This document shows positions 55,514-64,000 of a stretch of 64,000 nucleotides of DNA, piece by piece. Position 1 is the first letter of the stretch. Every line of letters begins with the position of its first letter. Under the pieces are notes generated by a model. That model saw only the letters and a program-made list of their open reading frames with translations. It was not told the DNA's origin and made no database searches. The DNA is from Falciphora oryzae (taxonomy: Eukaryota; Ascomycota; Sordariomycetes; Magnaporthales; Magnaporthaceae). Made by a program: the position numbers and the translations under genes. The stretch spans positions 259,768 through 323,767 of the forward strand of contig JNVV01000029.1 of the NCBI GenBank assembly GCA_000733355.1, written 5' to 3'.

Positions 55514-58003
55514 ATGCAATTGCTTTGGTCCCGGGCTGCTCAGGCATACGGCGCCAGCCAATGCCGGGCATGTCTCGCGGCTGCCGCTCTCGCCATAACG
55601 CCCCTCCAGATCGCCAACACGCCCTCTTTGGACCGGAGGAGTTTAGGCGCCCACTGCGCTGGCGTTGCAGTAGCTCTGGCACATACACACTCTCGAGATA
55701 GCTCTGTCGCACTGTCGATCGACATGCTCGACCACATGTTCAGCGATGCCAGATCAAGTCTGCCCTGTCTAAAGCCCGACCCCAACACCCCGGCCGACGA
55801 GACCAAGCCCTTCATGCGAGCCGAGGACGACCGCGAGGGCCCATGGGACGTGGAAGCGAGCCGTGACGGCATCGCAGAGGCTCTGTGGTCAATATGCTCG
55901 CCACAGTTCCAGCTCAAGCACCACCACAACCGCAAAACCGCCCGGCACGAGTACTTGTTGCAACTGTACCACCCACGTCAGATATATCCGCCGATAGAGG
56001 CCCTAGAAGCGACCAAACGGATAGACACTGCAGAGCTAGAAGCTGCTGTTGCTGCAGAGGAGGCACAACGTCCCGGGGAGTACCGTCACCCTGTGAATTA
56101 TCGTCACGTCGCTGCGTCTACAGACAGTATCATGGCCCTGAGCGACGATCTCATGATGGCCACCTTCACAAAGGCTTACCGAGGAGACTTGGATGGCTTT
56201 TACCACGCCACTGGCAACCTAGACGGCGCATGGCACGGCATCAAGATGCTTAGATCAGACGGCCACCCCAAATACAAGAACGACCTCGATCCTGACGGCG
56301 ACGTGGCCATCCAGGATCTGAGGCACTCGAACCAGGTTATGAGGGTCATATTTGACAAATGGTATACGGCACAACAAGCAGAGGCCGGCATATTGAAGAA
56401 CGGCCGTCTTCCCAACGGTCAGCGCCCCAAATCGCCGCTGAGCACGCTCATGGTCGGGAGGATCTGTTTCAACCTACACGTCCAGTCCACCCGACCCGAC
56501 ATACATACCTTCAACACACTGATAGCAGGACTCATCAAGGTGGGCGAGGGTTGGCTGGCCTGTATCGTGGTTTCTCACCTCCTGCGCAACACCCACCTGC
56601 GCCCCACGCCCCAAACGATTATCTGCGTACTTCGCGCTTACCAGGCCCGGGGCGACATTGCCGGCTTCTACCATGTGGTCCGCCGGCTGATTGGCAATCA
56701 CAGCGCCGGGATTAAACTACGACGGGCGACGGCGGATGAATCGTGCACGTTCAGACGCACCTACCGACACTGGTTGCGAACCGCCGACGTCACTCTGTAC
56801 ACAGACTACCTGATCCAGCGCGCCTCGTTGACACCAGAAGTGATCGAGGTGCTGATCCGCGGCCTAGTCGCTTTCGAGCAAGGCCAACACGCCGCACAGA
56901 TCCTCGCGCTGGCCCTCCGCATCGGTTTCCCCGTCACCACACAGGCTCTACTCGACCTGCTGACCCTGATTGTCGGCGCCCTGGACCATGGCGCCGCGAG
57001 CGTGCTAGTCCGTGGGCTCTGCGCCAACATCAACGACGTGACGTCAATGCTGCTGGACGACGAATGTCCTAAAGAGATCCCGCCAAGACTCAGGCGCGTG
57101 CTCGATCTCTACGCTTCTCGGCTCCTGAACAAGAAATGGAGCAGCGGTGATGTCGAGGACGCGGTCGCCGACCGTAGCCAGAGGCTTGCCACCCTGCTCA
57201 CTAATACTTTCCCATCGAGGACGAGCCTCGGCGAGGCCGACAGGCTTCTTCCTGGACTGGGGTCACTGTTGAAGGCGCTGTGGGTCAAGGAAGCCAACAA
57301 CCAAGCCGACACGACAGCGAGCTTGGTAAGCACTCTAGGCAGCCAGATCACATCAATACAGCTCGGGCAAACCGACCCCGCCATCAGCTCGCTCAGAGTC
57401 ATCCGAAGCCACTCCAAAAGGAAGGCGAAGTCGACGGCGAACGCGGCGGTGCTACGGTTGAGGTGGTGGGACATGGCGACATTCCACATCATCCGCGAGC
57501 GATTCGAGGACCTGCAGCTGAGGACAAAACGATGCGAGCTCGAGTTCGCCGAGGTCGTCTCGGCGGCCGGATTCGTACCGGCGTCACTGGGCGTCTACAC
57601 GTTCGACCTGCCCGGGGCTTCACAAGAGCGATGGGAACTCTACCTCGGGCTCGCCGGCGACGAGGCGTTGGTGGCGCTGGCGACCGAGGTGGACGCGGCG
57701 ACTGAGGAGAGCGCCAGGCTGGTGGGCAACTTTAAGAAATCGGTGATGGAGAAGCATGTGCCGTTCAGGAGACGCTGGGAGCTGTACCGGCAATACGGCT
57801 CCCTGAAAGACGTGCCGCTGGACACGGCGCTGAAGGCGCATTCCACGGGCATTGAGCGGGCTAAGCCCGCGCCGAAGCCGCCGAAAAAGCCACAAGAGCC
57901 ACGTGAGCCACAAGAAAGCGATCATGGTTGGTCATATAAGGATAGCATTTTTTCTCGGCTGAGAGCTGTGACGAAGAGGACAGTAGGCAGTGTATTTCCG
58001 TAG
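55514..58003 (+). CDS. Mitochondrial PPR-like protein
   Basis: Intronless frame of 829 aa from the ATG at 55514. The first 40 residues (MQLLWSRAAQAYGASQCRAC) are Arg/Ala-rich without acids, a likely mitochondrial presequence. Between residues about 300 and 540 several PPR-like helical hairpins are visible: PDIHTFNTLIAGLIKVGEGW, then LRPTPQTIICVLRAYQARGD with GFYHVVRRLIGN, then LTPEVIEVLIRGLVAFEQGQ and a TTQALLDLL hairpin. The C-terminal part is charged and ends with a Pro/Lys/Glu stretch. Fungal proteins of this type act in mitochondrial RNA or ribosome functions; the exact target is unknown. A second ATG in another frame at 55503 gives only a 31-codon peptide. Confidence 0.82.
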   Translation: MQLLWSRAAQAYGASQCRACLAAAALAITPLQIANTPSLDRRSLGAHCAGVAVALAHTHSRDSSVALSIDMLDHMFSDARSSLPCLKPDPNTPADETKPFMRAEDDREGPWDVEASRDGIAEALWSICSPQFQLKHHHNRKTARHEYLLQLYHPRQIYPPIEALEATKRIDTAELEAAVAAEEAQRPGEYRHPVNYRHVAASTDSIMALSDDLMMATFTKAYRGDLDGFYHATGNLDGAWHGIKMLRSDGHPKYKNDLDPDGDVAIQDLRHSNQVMRVIFDKWYTAQQAEAGILKNGRLPNGQRPKSPLSTLMVGRICFNLHVQSTRPDIHTFNTLIAGLIKVGEGWLACIVVSHLLRNTHLRPTPQTIICVLRAYQARGDIAGFYHVVRRLIGNHSAGIKLRRATADESCTFRRTYRHWLRTADVTLYTDYLIQRASLTPEVIEVLIRGLVAFEQGQHAAQILALALRIGFPVTTQALLDLLTLIVGALDHGAASVLVRGLCANINDVTSMLLDDECPKEIPPRLRRVLDLYASRLLNKKWSSGDVEDAVADRSQRLATLLTNTFPSRTSLGEADRLLPGLGSLLKALWVKEANNQADTTASLVSTLGSQITSIQLGQTDPAISSLRVIRSHSKRKAKSTANAAVLRLRWWDMATFHIIRERFEDLQLRTKRCELEFAEVVSAAGFVPASLGVYTFDLPGASQERWELYLGLAGDEALVALATEVDAATEESARLVGNFKKSVMEKHVPFRRRWELYRQYGSLKDVPLDTALKAHSTGIERAKPAPKPPKKPQEPREPQESDHGWSYKDSIFSRLRAVTKRTVGSVFP

Positions 58004-58257
58004 TGAATACCCGGCGTCCATAAGATCGACTAGATGTTCACAGGTGAAACTACATAGAAGTATATAGGATGGGAGGTTCTTCATTGGACGTTGTACATAT
58101 AGATCTGCTGCAGATAAATAGCCTAGGAGAACTTACGGATATAAGCCCGAGCATCCCGTTGGGTGTATGGTCAGATAGGGTATTGACATGTATATCAGAT
58201 ATTATCGACGGGATGACACCGCTCAAAGTCGGCGGCTTGCCCTGATTGTTGCCAGAT

Positions 58258-58383
58258 ACAACGATTATCGTAGTGGCAAGTCCATTGGGACAGTTTCACT
58301 GGAAGCTTTTGGGATTGCACACAACGATCATCGTAGTGGGATGCACGTTGGGGCCGTCCCAAGCTTTTCGGACCACACATGAA
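58258..58383. repeat. 63-bp imperfect tandem duplication
   Basis: ACAACGATTATCGTAGTGG at 58258 recurs as ACAACGATCATCGTAGTGG at 58321, and AAGCTTTT recurs with the same 63-bp offset. The units have diverged elsewhere. Confidence 0.65.
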
Positions 58384-58410
58384 ATGGAGCCTCTTCGTGC
58401 CTCGGCAGCG

Positions 58411-58890
58411 TCAAAAAGCAGCACATGATGCTGGCCGTACTTGGGGGAAAACACGATGCACCAACGGGTCCAGAGGTCGGCTCTGATGAGCCAACACCAA
58501 AGTCAATCTCTCACCAGTATTGAAAATCAACGAGCTCGATCGCACGAAGCCCTCTGCTTCACCCAAACCTGGAGGTATTCGCAGATCTTTCATGGAGGCT
58601 TTCTTGGGGGTAGTTTTTGCCGGGAACAGGAACTGAATCGAGGCCACGATAATCTCATGGGCCCAATATGGCACTTCGCGAGCAGCCCGCTTCACCCCTG
58701 GATCCTCGATTGCCAGCAAGACGGCGGGGTCCGCCTCCATGCCCCTCGTGCAAGGATGCCGCTGCCGGGCTGCAGAACCGTCCGAGTCGCGGGCGGCGGA
58801 TGCAACGGACGTCGCCCGTATCGGCAAAGACTTATAGGAGGACCCTGAATTTCGTATGGAGATGCAGGTGGCAGGCAACCACCGTTGCAT
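58411..58890 (-). other. Possible hypothetical frame or gene relic, up to 159 codons
   Basis: Minus-strand frame with a more protein-like composition than others nearby (AILEDP-type region: DPAVLLAIEDPGVKRAAREV, then VPYWAHEIIVASIQFLF). No family recognised, no clear start context and no promoter. It could be a degraded exon. Confidence 0.25.
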
Positions 58891-59126
58891 TGGTTAGACC
58901 GACAGATGTCCAGCCCGGCTGGGGTGAATAACGATCGTTCGACTGCGAGCCCAAACTGGGTCGCCTTTCGAACTTTATTACCCCTTTTTAACTTTATTAC
59001 CCCTTCTAGTCATATTTTAGGTCATTCAACAGTAGAGCTACAAGGGCACGGAGTCTTGCTGGGAATTACCGAATCGTCAGCGTCGTTTGTCAAAATAGGA
59101 AGCGCGAAAACTGCTGGAAGAACACT

Positions 59127-59133
59127 TATAAAA
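59127..59133 (+). promoter_or_regulatory. TATA box of the small secreted protein gene
   Basis: TATAAAA at 167 bp upstream of the ATG at 59300, followed by a C/A-rich leader (CACCCACCACCGCC, ACCATAAAAAAAATG), typical of strongly expressed fungal genes. Confidence 0.6.
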
Positions 59134-59299
59134 CGCAGCTACGTCCGCCTTTTTTAGTTGTCGCTTCGGAATTATCCTCACCCACCACCGCCATTCACTT
59201 TTTTAACCCACATCTTTTCAACAAGGACTAAAGTATCGCCCACGCTCCGAAAAGTTCCACAATAGCCAACCCCAACACCAAACACCTACCATAAAAAAA

Positions 59300-59572
59300 A
59301 TGCACTTCTCAACCATCTTGGCCGCCGCCGTTATGGCCTTCCTGCCCTCGGGCGCCCTCGCCCAGGCCAACGGCTGCAGCGTGCAGATCCTAAACGTCAA
59401 CCAGGCCGTCGTGGGCTCCGGGTGCGCCATCTTCAACACCGTTACCGGCATCAGCGACAACCAGGGCCGCCGCTGGGGCGTCTCGGCCACGTCGAGCTGC
59501 GGCCTGGCCGTGGGGGGGCAGAGGCTGCCCAACGGCTGGGCTCTGCGCAATGCTGGGTTTTGCAAAGTTTGA
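59300..59572 (+). CDS. Small secreted four-cysteine protein
   Basis: Intronless, 90 aa. Residues 1-21 are a clear signal peptide ([21 protein letters not shown], then QANGC). The mature part of about 69 aa has four cysteines (26, 42, 67, 88), enough for two disulfides, and is rich in Asn, Gly and Ser with no charged clusters. I recognise no family. Size, cysteines and a strong promoter context fit the broad class of fungal small secreted proteins, which includes effector-like and antimicrobial types, but nothing in the sequence decides a function. Flanked by long intergenic regions on both sides. Confidence 0.82.
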   Translation: MHFSTILAAAVMAFLPSGALAQANGCSVQILNVNQAVVGSGCAIFNTVTGISDNQGRRWGVSATSSCGLAVGGQRLPNGWALRNAGFCKV

Positions 59573-62384
59573 AAAGAGTCAAGTGTCGCACCGATGGCGA
59601 GGTTGATTAGTATGGTGCACGAATTTTAAGCAGGAAATACGCAAAGTGCAAATTTTTGGAGGCAGTTTTATCAGGATCAATGCAAACAAAACAATTAACC
59701 AACCAAGCCACATCAATTCATTACTCGTTACGCTGTGCAACAAAAAGTTGGGTTCTCGAACCTTTGGCGGGGGGGTTTGTTTTTTGGTATTGGTCGGGTA
59801 TTGGAGTTGAAGCGCAGGCGCTTGGATGTTTTGTTTGGAGGGATTAGGGCGTCTCTAGGTCTTATGTGTATGGGGTGGGTTCTTGGCATCGTCCAGCTCC
59901 TCCAGAGTGCAGTGCAGCGCCTCAAATTTCGCATCCTGGCAAAATAGCATTGGGCCCTGAAGATCACTCAGGGGCGAGAACGCAACAATGGAGACGGACA
60001 GGACATGAGGAATTTCGATGGGGTCAAGTGACGCTGAGGGCCCTTGCTTCAGGGTCCTCCGTGACCATCGTCACACGACCCAGTGGCGATGGGGCCAGAC
60101 GTGCCAAAGAGCCGGGGTTTTTGCGGTGCAGTGCGCTGGGGGCAAAGGCCGACAACGGCCCGCGGTCTTGAAGCCAGGTCACCACCGAAACAAAAGTGTC
60201 AACTAGGCCGAAGTTGGAGGTGGCACCTGCGAAGGTTGTTTCGTCTCTTTGTGCTTAGGTTTCTTCTTCTAGCCTCCATTTCTCTGCCGGCTGAAGGGTG
60301 CAAGCTGTCCATGCTCGGAAGGCAGGGTCGGGACAGAAATGGTGATGGTGAGGCAGGCCCAGAAGAAAAATAAAAATGTCGTGCTTGCCGAAAGCGGAGT
60401 AACCCGATCCGGGGTGGGCACCATCCCTGAGCTCGATTTCTTGTGCCCGAAGTCGAGTCCAGCAGATATTTCCAACCACGGCCAGAAGCAGCCGCCCCGA
60501 GAAGCACAGCAATGACGTGTGTTACGTCGTGGCCCAAAGATTAATTTCGACCAGATGGATGGATTGCAATGGATTGGGGCCGTTCATCCCGTCGACAACG
60601 GCCGGCCGGCGCTTGCCGTTCGAGAGAAAAGAACATGAACGTGGGAGAGCGGACAGCAGCACCCTCTCTGACCAAGGAATTGTCCAGTAAGATGGCGCCG
60701 GGTCTCCACGGGGCGCCCACGCCGTGCATCCACTGGCCGCCTGAGCTGCAGCAGGTCTGGTGCGTTCCATGCTTGCGGGCTAGCAGCAAGAGTCAGAAAA
60801 ATCGACCCGCGTGGCCCAGCGTCTGGCTGTAGCTGGCTCTCGGGCAGGCGCACGGCCTGCTGCGGGCAGTCGCAGTCGCCTCCCATGGCTTCGTTTGGAT
60901 CCATCGTCACCACATGGCGGGAGCCGGCGCCCTCGATTGAGGGTGTGATTTTGAGACCAGCAGGCCCATCACCCGTCTCATCCCGTCAATTGTCGATGGG
61001 GAGATGCGAGATGCAAGGCCATCAATCGAAGCCCCTCCGTTGATCAATTGTCTACGCTGATTATCCCTTGCGATACCGGGACACCAACCCCCAAATGCCA
61101 ACCATGAAGTCCACTCCGTGAACAGACCGACCATCCTCGGCATCGCGGGGAGCAGGCCAGGGTGCGTGCAAGGTCTCTTTTTGCAAATGGTTCTTGCTGT
61201 TTTTAGCACTGCTCACCGTTTCGCCGCCTCGACACCGACTCCCGCCTCCCCACACCCACCAACGCAAGCCCATTTCCCAGTCTGGCATCCCCTGTTGGCT
61301 GTCTGGCGGTCCCACCCCTCGCTCGTCTGCGAACCCTTGCTGTGAGCCCATAAGGGACCACATCTTGTTGAACCCGTCCAGGTTTTCATGGGCTTTGTCC
61401 CGGATCCAGCGACAAAGGGGAGCTGAAGAGGAGAAAAAAAGTTCCCTGCCAAGATTCTGTTCTGTTTTATTCTGTTTCTCGTCGAGTTGCTCGAGAAATC
61501 TTGGTTTCCTTCTCCCTCCGTCTCCCATCTCGATACTCCGTTGGTCGACGGCACCGGGGCAGCACAGCAGGACGAGGTTTCTGACAGATCAGATCAGAGA
61601 AGCTGTCAACTCGCATCAATCCGCGCCCCGAAACAAACTGGTCCCCCACCACCTAGAGCAGGGAGCCAAAGACCTAACACGGCATCAGGTATGTTCACTA
61701 GCACCAGACTACAAGAGAAAGATACCTACCTCACCCGGCAGCCTCGGCAGCCCTCCACTCTTCACTCGAGGCACCGTCAAATCACACGCATGCGCAAAGA
61801 TAGACCATTCCCTCGCCCGCTATCAGTGTGGGTGTGCCCTCATGCATATTATCCATTGCTTGTTTTTCTCCTTCTGTCTCAGGTCGCCGGCTTGGGAGCC
61901 GCCAGTGCGTTATTATGCAGATGTGCTAACTCGCCACTCTCCCAAGCCAGCCAGTGAACGATTCTGTCGCTCACCCACCATAATCTCTCCTACAGACTGC
62001 GACCATCCATCACGTCGGCCTGGCTGGCCGCCTTTGTGCTTCACCCCGACTTTTACCCCTGCCGCCCGCTGCCATCATTTCTCCAGCACCAGCATAAGAA
62101 CGCTTCCAAGAAAATGCAGGAGACACGCCCAGACTGCATTCTGTAGTTTTTCTTGTCTTGTGTGTTTTCCTCCACCTTCTGCACAGTTGTCCGTCATATC
62201 CTGTGCTTTTCCTCCTTATCTGGCTGCCCTCGAGCTAGCTCTGCACTCGCTCAACACGTCCCGCTTGTCCTGAAAAAGGCAGCGTTGGCCATTGTCGACA
62301 TAATCGAGATCCAAGAGAGGCCCGAGCATTGCTTATCCCATTCATTCCCTCAGCCGGCAGCTTAAACCGGCAAAAGCTGTCAAG
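59573..62384. other. Long intergenic region, 2.8 kb, upstream of PHO81-like gene
   Basis: Contains the 3' end of the small secreted protein gene and the promoter and long pyrimidine-rich leader of the PHO81-like gene (for example 62130-62230). A 359-codon open stretch at 61194-62273 has leader-like composition and no protein features. No other gene recognised. Confidence 0.5.
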
Positions 62385-64000
62385 ATGAAGTTTGGAAGAA
62401 AGTATGACCGTTTCAAGCCCCGACCTGACACTGACACTGACACCGTCTCTTCCCCTCATTCCCTTGTCCCAACATCCATGACGTCGTGTTGCTCACACCG
62501 TAGTGCAGCCTCCCCCGCAACCAAGTCCCCGAGTGGGCGTCCGCGTACATAGACTACAAAGGACTCAAGAAGCTCATCAAGGCCGCGGCCGGGACCGCGC
62601 AGAAGGGAGAGAAGGCGGACCTTGCAGGTGGGACTCTCCTCGGAATGAGACCCGGGGGCTGAGCCCGTCATCGCCTAACCGTTTTCCCGTTGTGTCTCCA
62701 AATTACAGAATTCTTCTTTGCCCTGGACCGGAACCTCGAGGATGTCGACTCCTTTTACAACCGCAAGTTTGCCGACGCCTGCCGCCGCCTGAGGCTGCTG
62801 CACGACCGCTACGGCAGCAATGCCGACTCGGTGGCCAACCTCGACGAAGACGAGGTCGAGGAGCTTATGGGTGCTATGCTCGACCTGCGCACCCGTCTGA
62901 GGAATCTGCAGTGGTTCGGCGACATCAACCGCCGTGGGTTTGTCAAAATCACCAAGAAGCTGGACAAGAAGGTGCCCGATACGGTCACCCAGCACCGTTA
63001 CATCGCCACCAGGGTCGACCCCCTACCCTTTGCCAAGCAGAACACTATTGTGCGCCTTCTGAACGACGTCAACAAGTGGCTCTCCGTCCTTGGTGATGCC
63101 CAGAATTTTGATGACGCTAGGTCTGACCGCTCGGCAAGGTCCTTGGGCCGTGCCTCTGCAAAGGCCATGCTGAACTTTGCGCCAGCCCTCATCGACAAAT
63201 TGGATGGTGCCATCCGTAACGATGACATTGACGCACTGAAGTCTGGGCTTGTCGAGGGCAAGCTGGACTTGGCAGACCCCGGCGCCCAGGGTCTCCTGCT
63301 CAACCTCGTGCAGCGTTCCATCTCGGCAAGATCAAGGGCGTCTATCTCGTTCCTGTTGAGTTACGTCAAGTCCCTTGAAGACCCGGAGGATATCAACGGC
63401 CGCAACTGCATCCACAGGCTCGTGATCCACATTGGCCGCTCCAAGACGACGTCTGCCGGCGAGCAGGAACCCGTGTCGTACCCGTTCCCCAACTCTGGAA
63501 AATTCGAGGTCTCGCTGGGCGCCAATTATGTCACACCTCCTGCCTCTGCACCACCTGGAGTAGCGCGTCCGCAACAAGGGCCGGTGTCCAAGGAGGAGAA
63601 GCTCATCGGGCTGAGCGACGACGCTGTGCAGACGCTATCGTACCTCCTCGATGCCCTGAAAGGAGATCACAGGCCCGCCCTTGCCGCCAGGGACTCATTT
63701 GGTCGCACTCCATTGCATTATGCGGCACAGTTCGGTATTGTCGATGTGTCGCAACTGCTCATGGCCAGGATGCAAGCCTGGGGCCAGTTCGATGTCAGCC
63801 ACGGCATCGATGCCCCCGAGTGGCAGGACAATGAGGGCAGCGCTCCGCTGCATCTGAGTGTTATCGGCGGCCATACCTTGACGACCAAGGCGCTCCTCCA
63901 GGGAGAGAGCTGGCAGGGGCCGATCGAGGACAAGGTGGGAGTGCGGAGGGCCGTGTCAAAGTCTAGCGCGGTCCTTGCTATTGCGACGAAGCACAACCAT
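62385..64000 (+). CDS. PHO81/NUC-2-like SPX-ankyrin protein, 3' end beyond window
   Basis: Phosphate-sensing CDK inhibitor homologue (yeast Pho81, Neurospora nuc-2). Exons: 62385-62401 (MKFGR plus two bases), 62509-62627, and 62709 running off the window end; introns are 107 and 81 bp with matching phase. The start MKFGRNLPRNQVPEWASAYI is the family N-terminus. The SPX domain covers about residues 1-200 (YIDYKGLKKLIK, EFFFALDRNLEDVDSFYNRK, FVKITKKLDKK). Ankyrin repeats follow (INGRNCIHRLVIHIG, DSFGRTPLHYAAQFGIVDVS, NEGSAPLHLSVIGGH). About 475 codons are visible; the remaining ankyrins and the GDPD-like C-terminal domain should lie to the right. Acts with a Pho80/Pho85-type cyclin-CDK in the phosphate starvation response. 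Confidence 0.94.

Larger units (their letters stand above)
58004..59299. other. Intergenic region, 1.3 kb
   Basis: Downstream of the PPR-like gene and upstream of the small secreted protein. Holds a 63-bp tandem duplication (58258-58383) and a possible small minus-strand frame (58411-58890). Confidence 0.5.

Noticed and set aside
61194..62273. 359-codon plus-strand frame before the PHO81-like gene
   Set aside because: Leader-like pyrimidine-rich composition, no domain, no splice or start context; treated as 5' region.

Overview
The window comes from a filamentous ascomycete, most likely Sordariomycetes (Sordariales/Chaetomiaceae-like). This rests on intron-bearing genes with GTRNGT donors and CTAAC-type branch points, a NUC-2/PHO81 homologue, a GH11-CBM1 xylanase, and retrotransposons carrying RIP-type transitions (TGG codons turned into TAG). 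No genus is claimed.

Bases 1-23120 are a nested transposon block. Two minus-strand Ty3/Gypsy copies of one family lie head to tail (A1, 1-14759; A2, 14760-22724). A1 is interrupted by a complete 6.6 kb chromodomain Gypsy element (B, 3287-9921, 5-bp duplication GTCAT), a 5'-truncated LINE (10491-11693, 15-bp duplication) and a solo LTR (C, 13778-14403, duplication CAGAG). A2 is interrupted by a second solo LTR C (15428-17280), which itself holds a 1.2 kb insert with a 14-bp duplication. All Gypsy reading frames are broken; only the LINE RNase H frame is open. A 14-bp minisatellite (22883-23118) ends the block.

From 23.2 to 64 kb the DNA is GC-rich and genic. In order: a multi-pass membrane protein (-), mitochondrial NAD-isocitrate dehydrogenase subunit 1 (-), an atypical SDR (+), an aldehyde dehydrogenase (-) divergent from a bZIP factor (+), a broken gene relic (+), a secreted GH11 xylanase with CBM1 (-), an orphan 541-aa protein (-), a DEK_C/SWIB UAF30-like protein (+), a HEL2/ZNF598-type RING E3 (+), a GH31 glycosidase (+), a Cys-rich single-pass membrane protein (-), an RNase P/MRP Rpr2/Snm1 subunit (-), a DUF866 zinc-binding protein (-) divergent from a mitochondrial PPR-like protein (+), a small secreted Cys protein (+), and the 5' part of a PHO81/NUC-2 phosphate sensor (+), cut by the window end.

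The genes do not form one pathway or biosynthetic cluster. They are mostly housekeeping loci (TCA cycle, ribosome quality control, tRNA/rRNA processing, rDNA transcription, phosphate sensing) with a few niche genes (xylanase, small secreted protein, ALDH-bZIP pair). I found no convincing new biological system. The strongest leads are the ALDH-bZIP divergent pair with a bZIP-like palindrome, the block-wise divergence in Gypsy A gag, and the mutation gradient across the boundary minisatellite. Exon structures were assembled by hand from splice signals, reading phase and family similarity.
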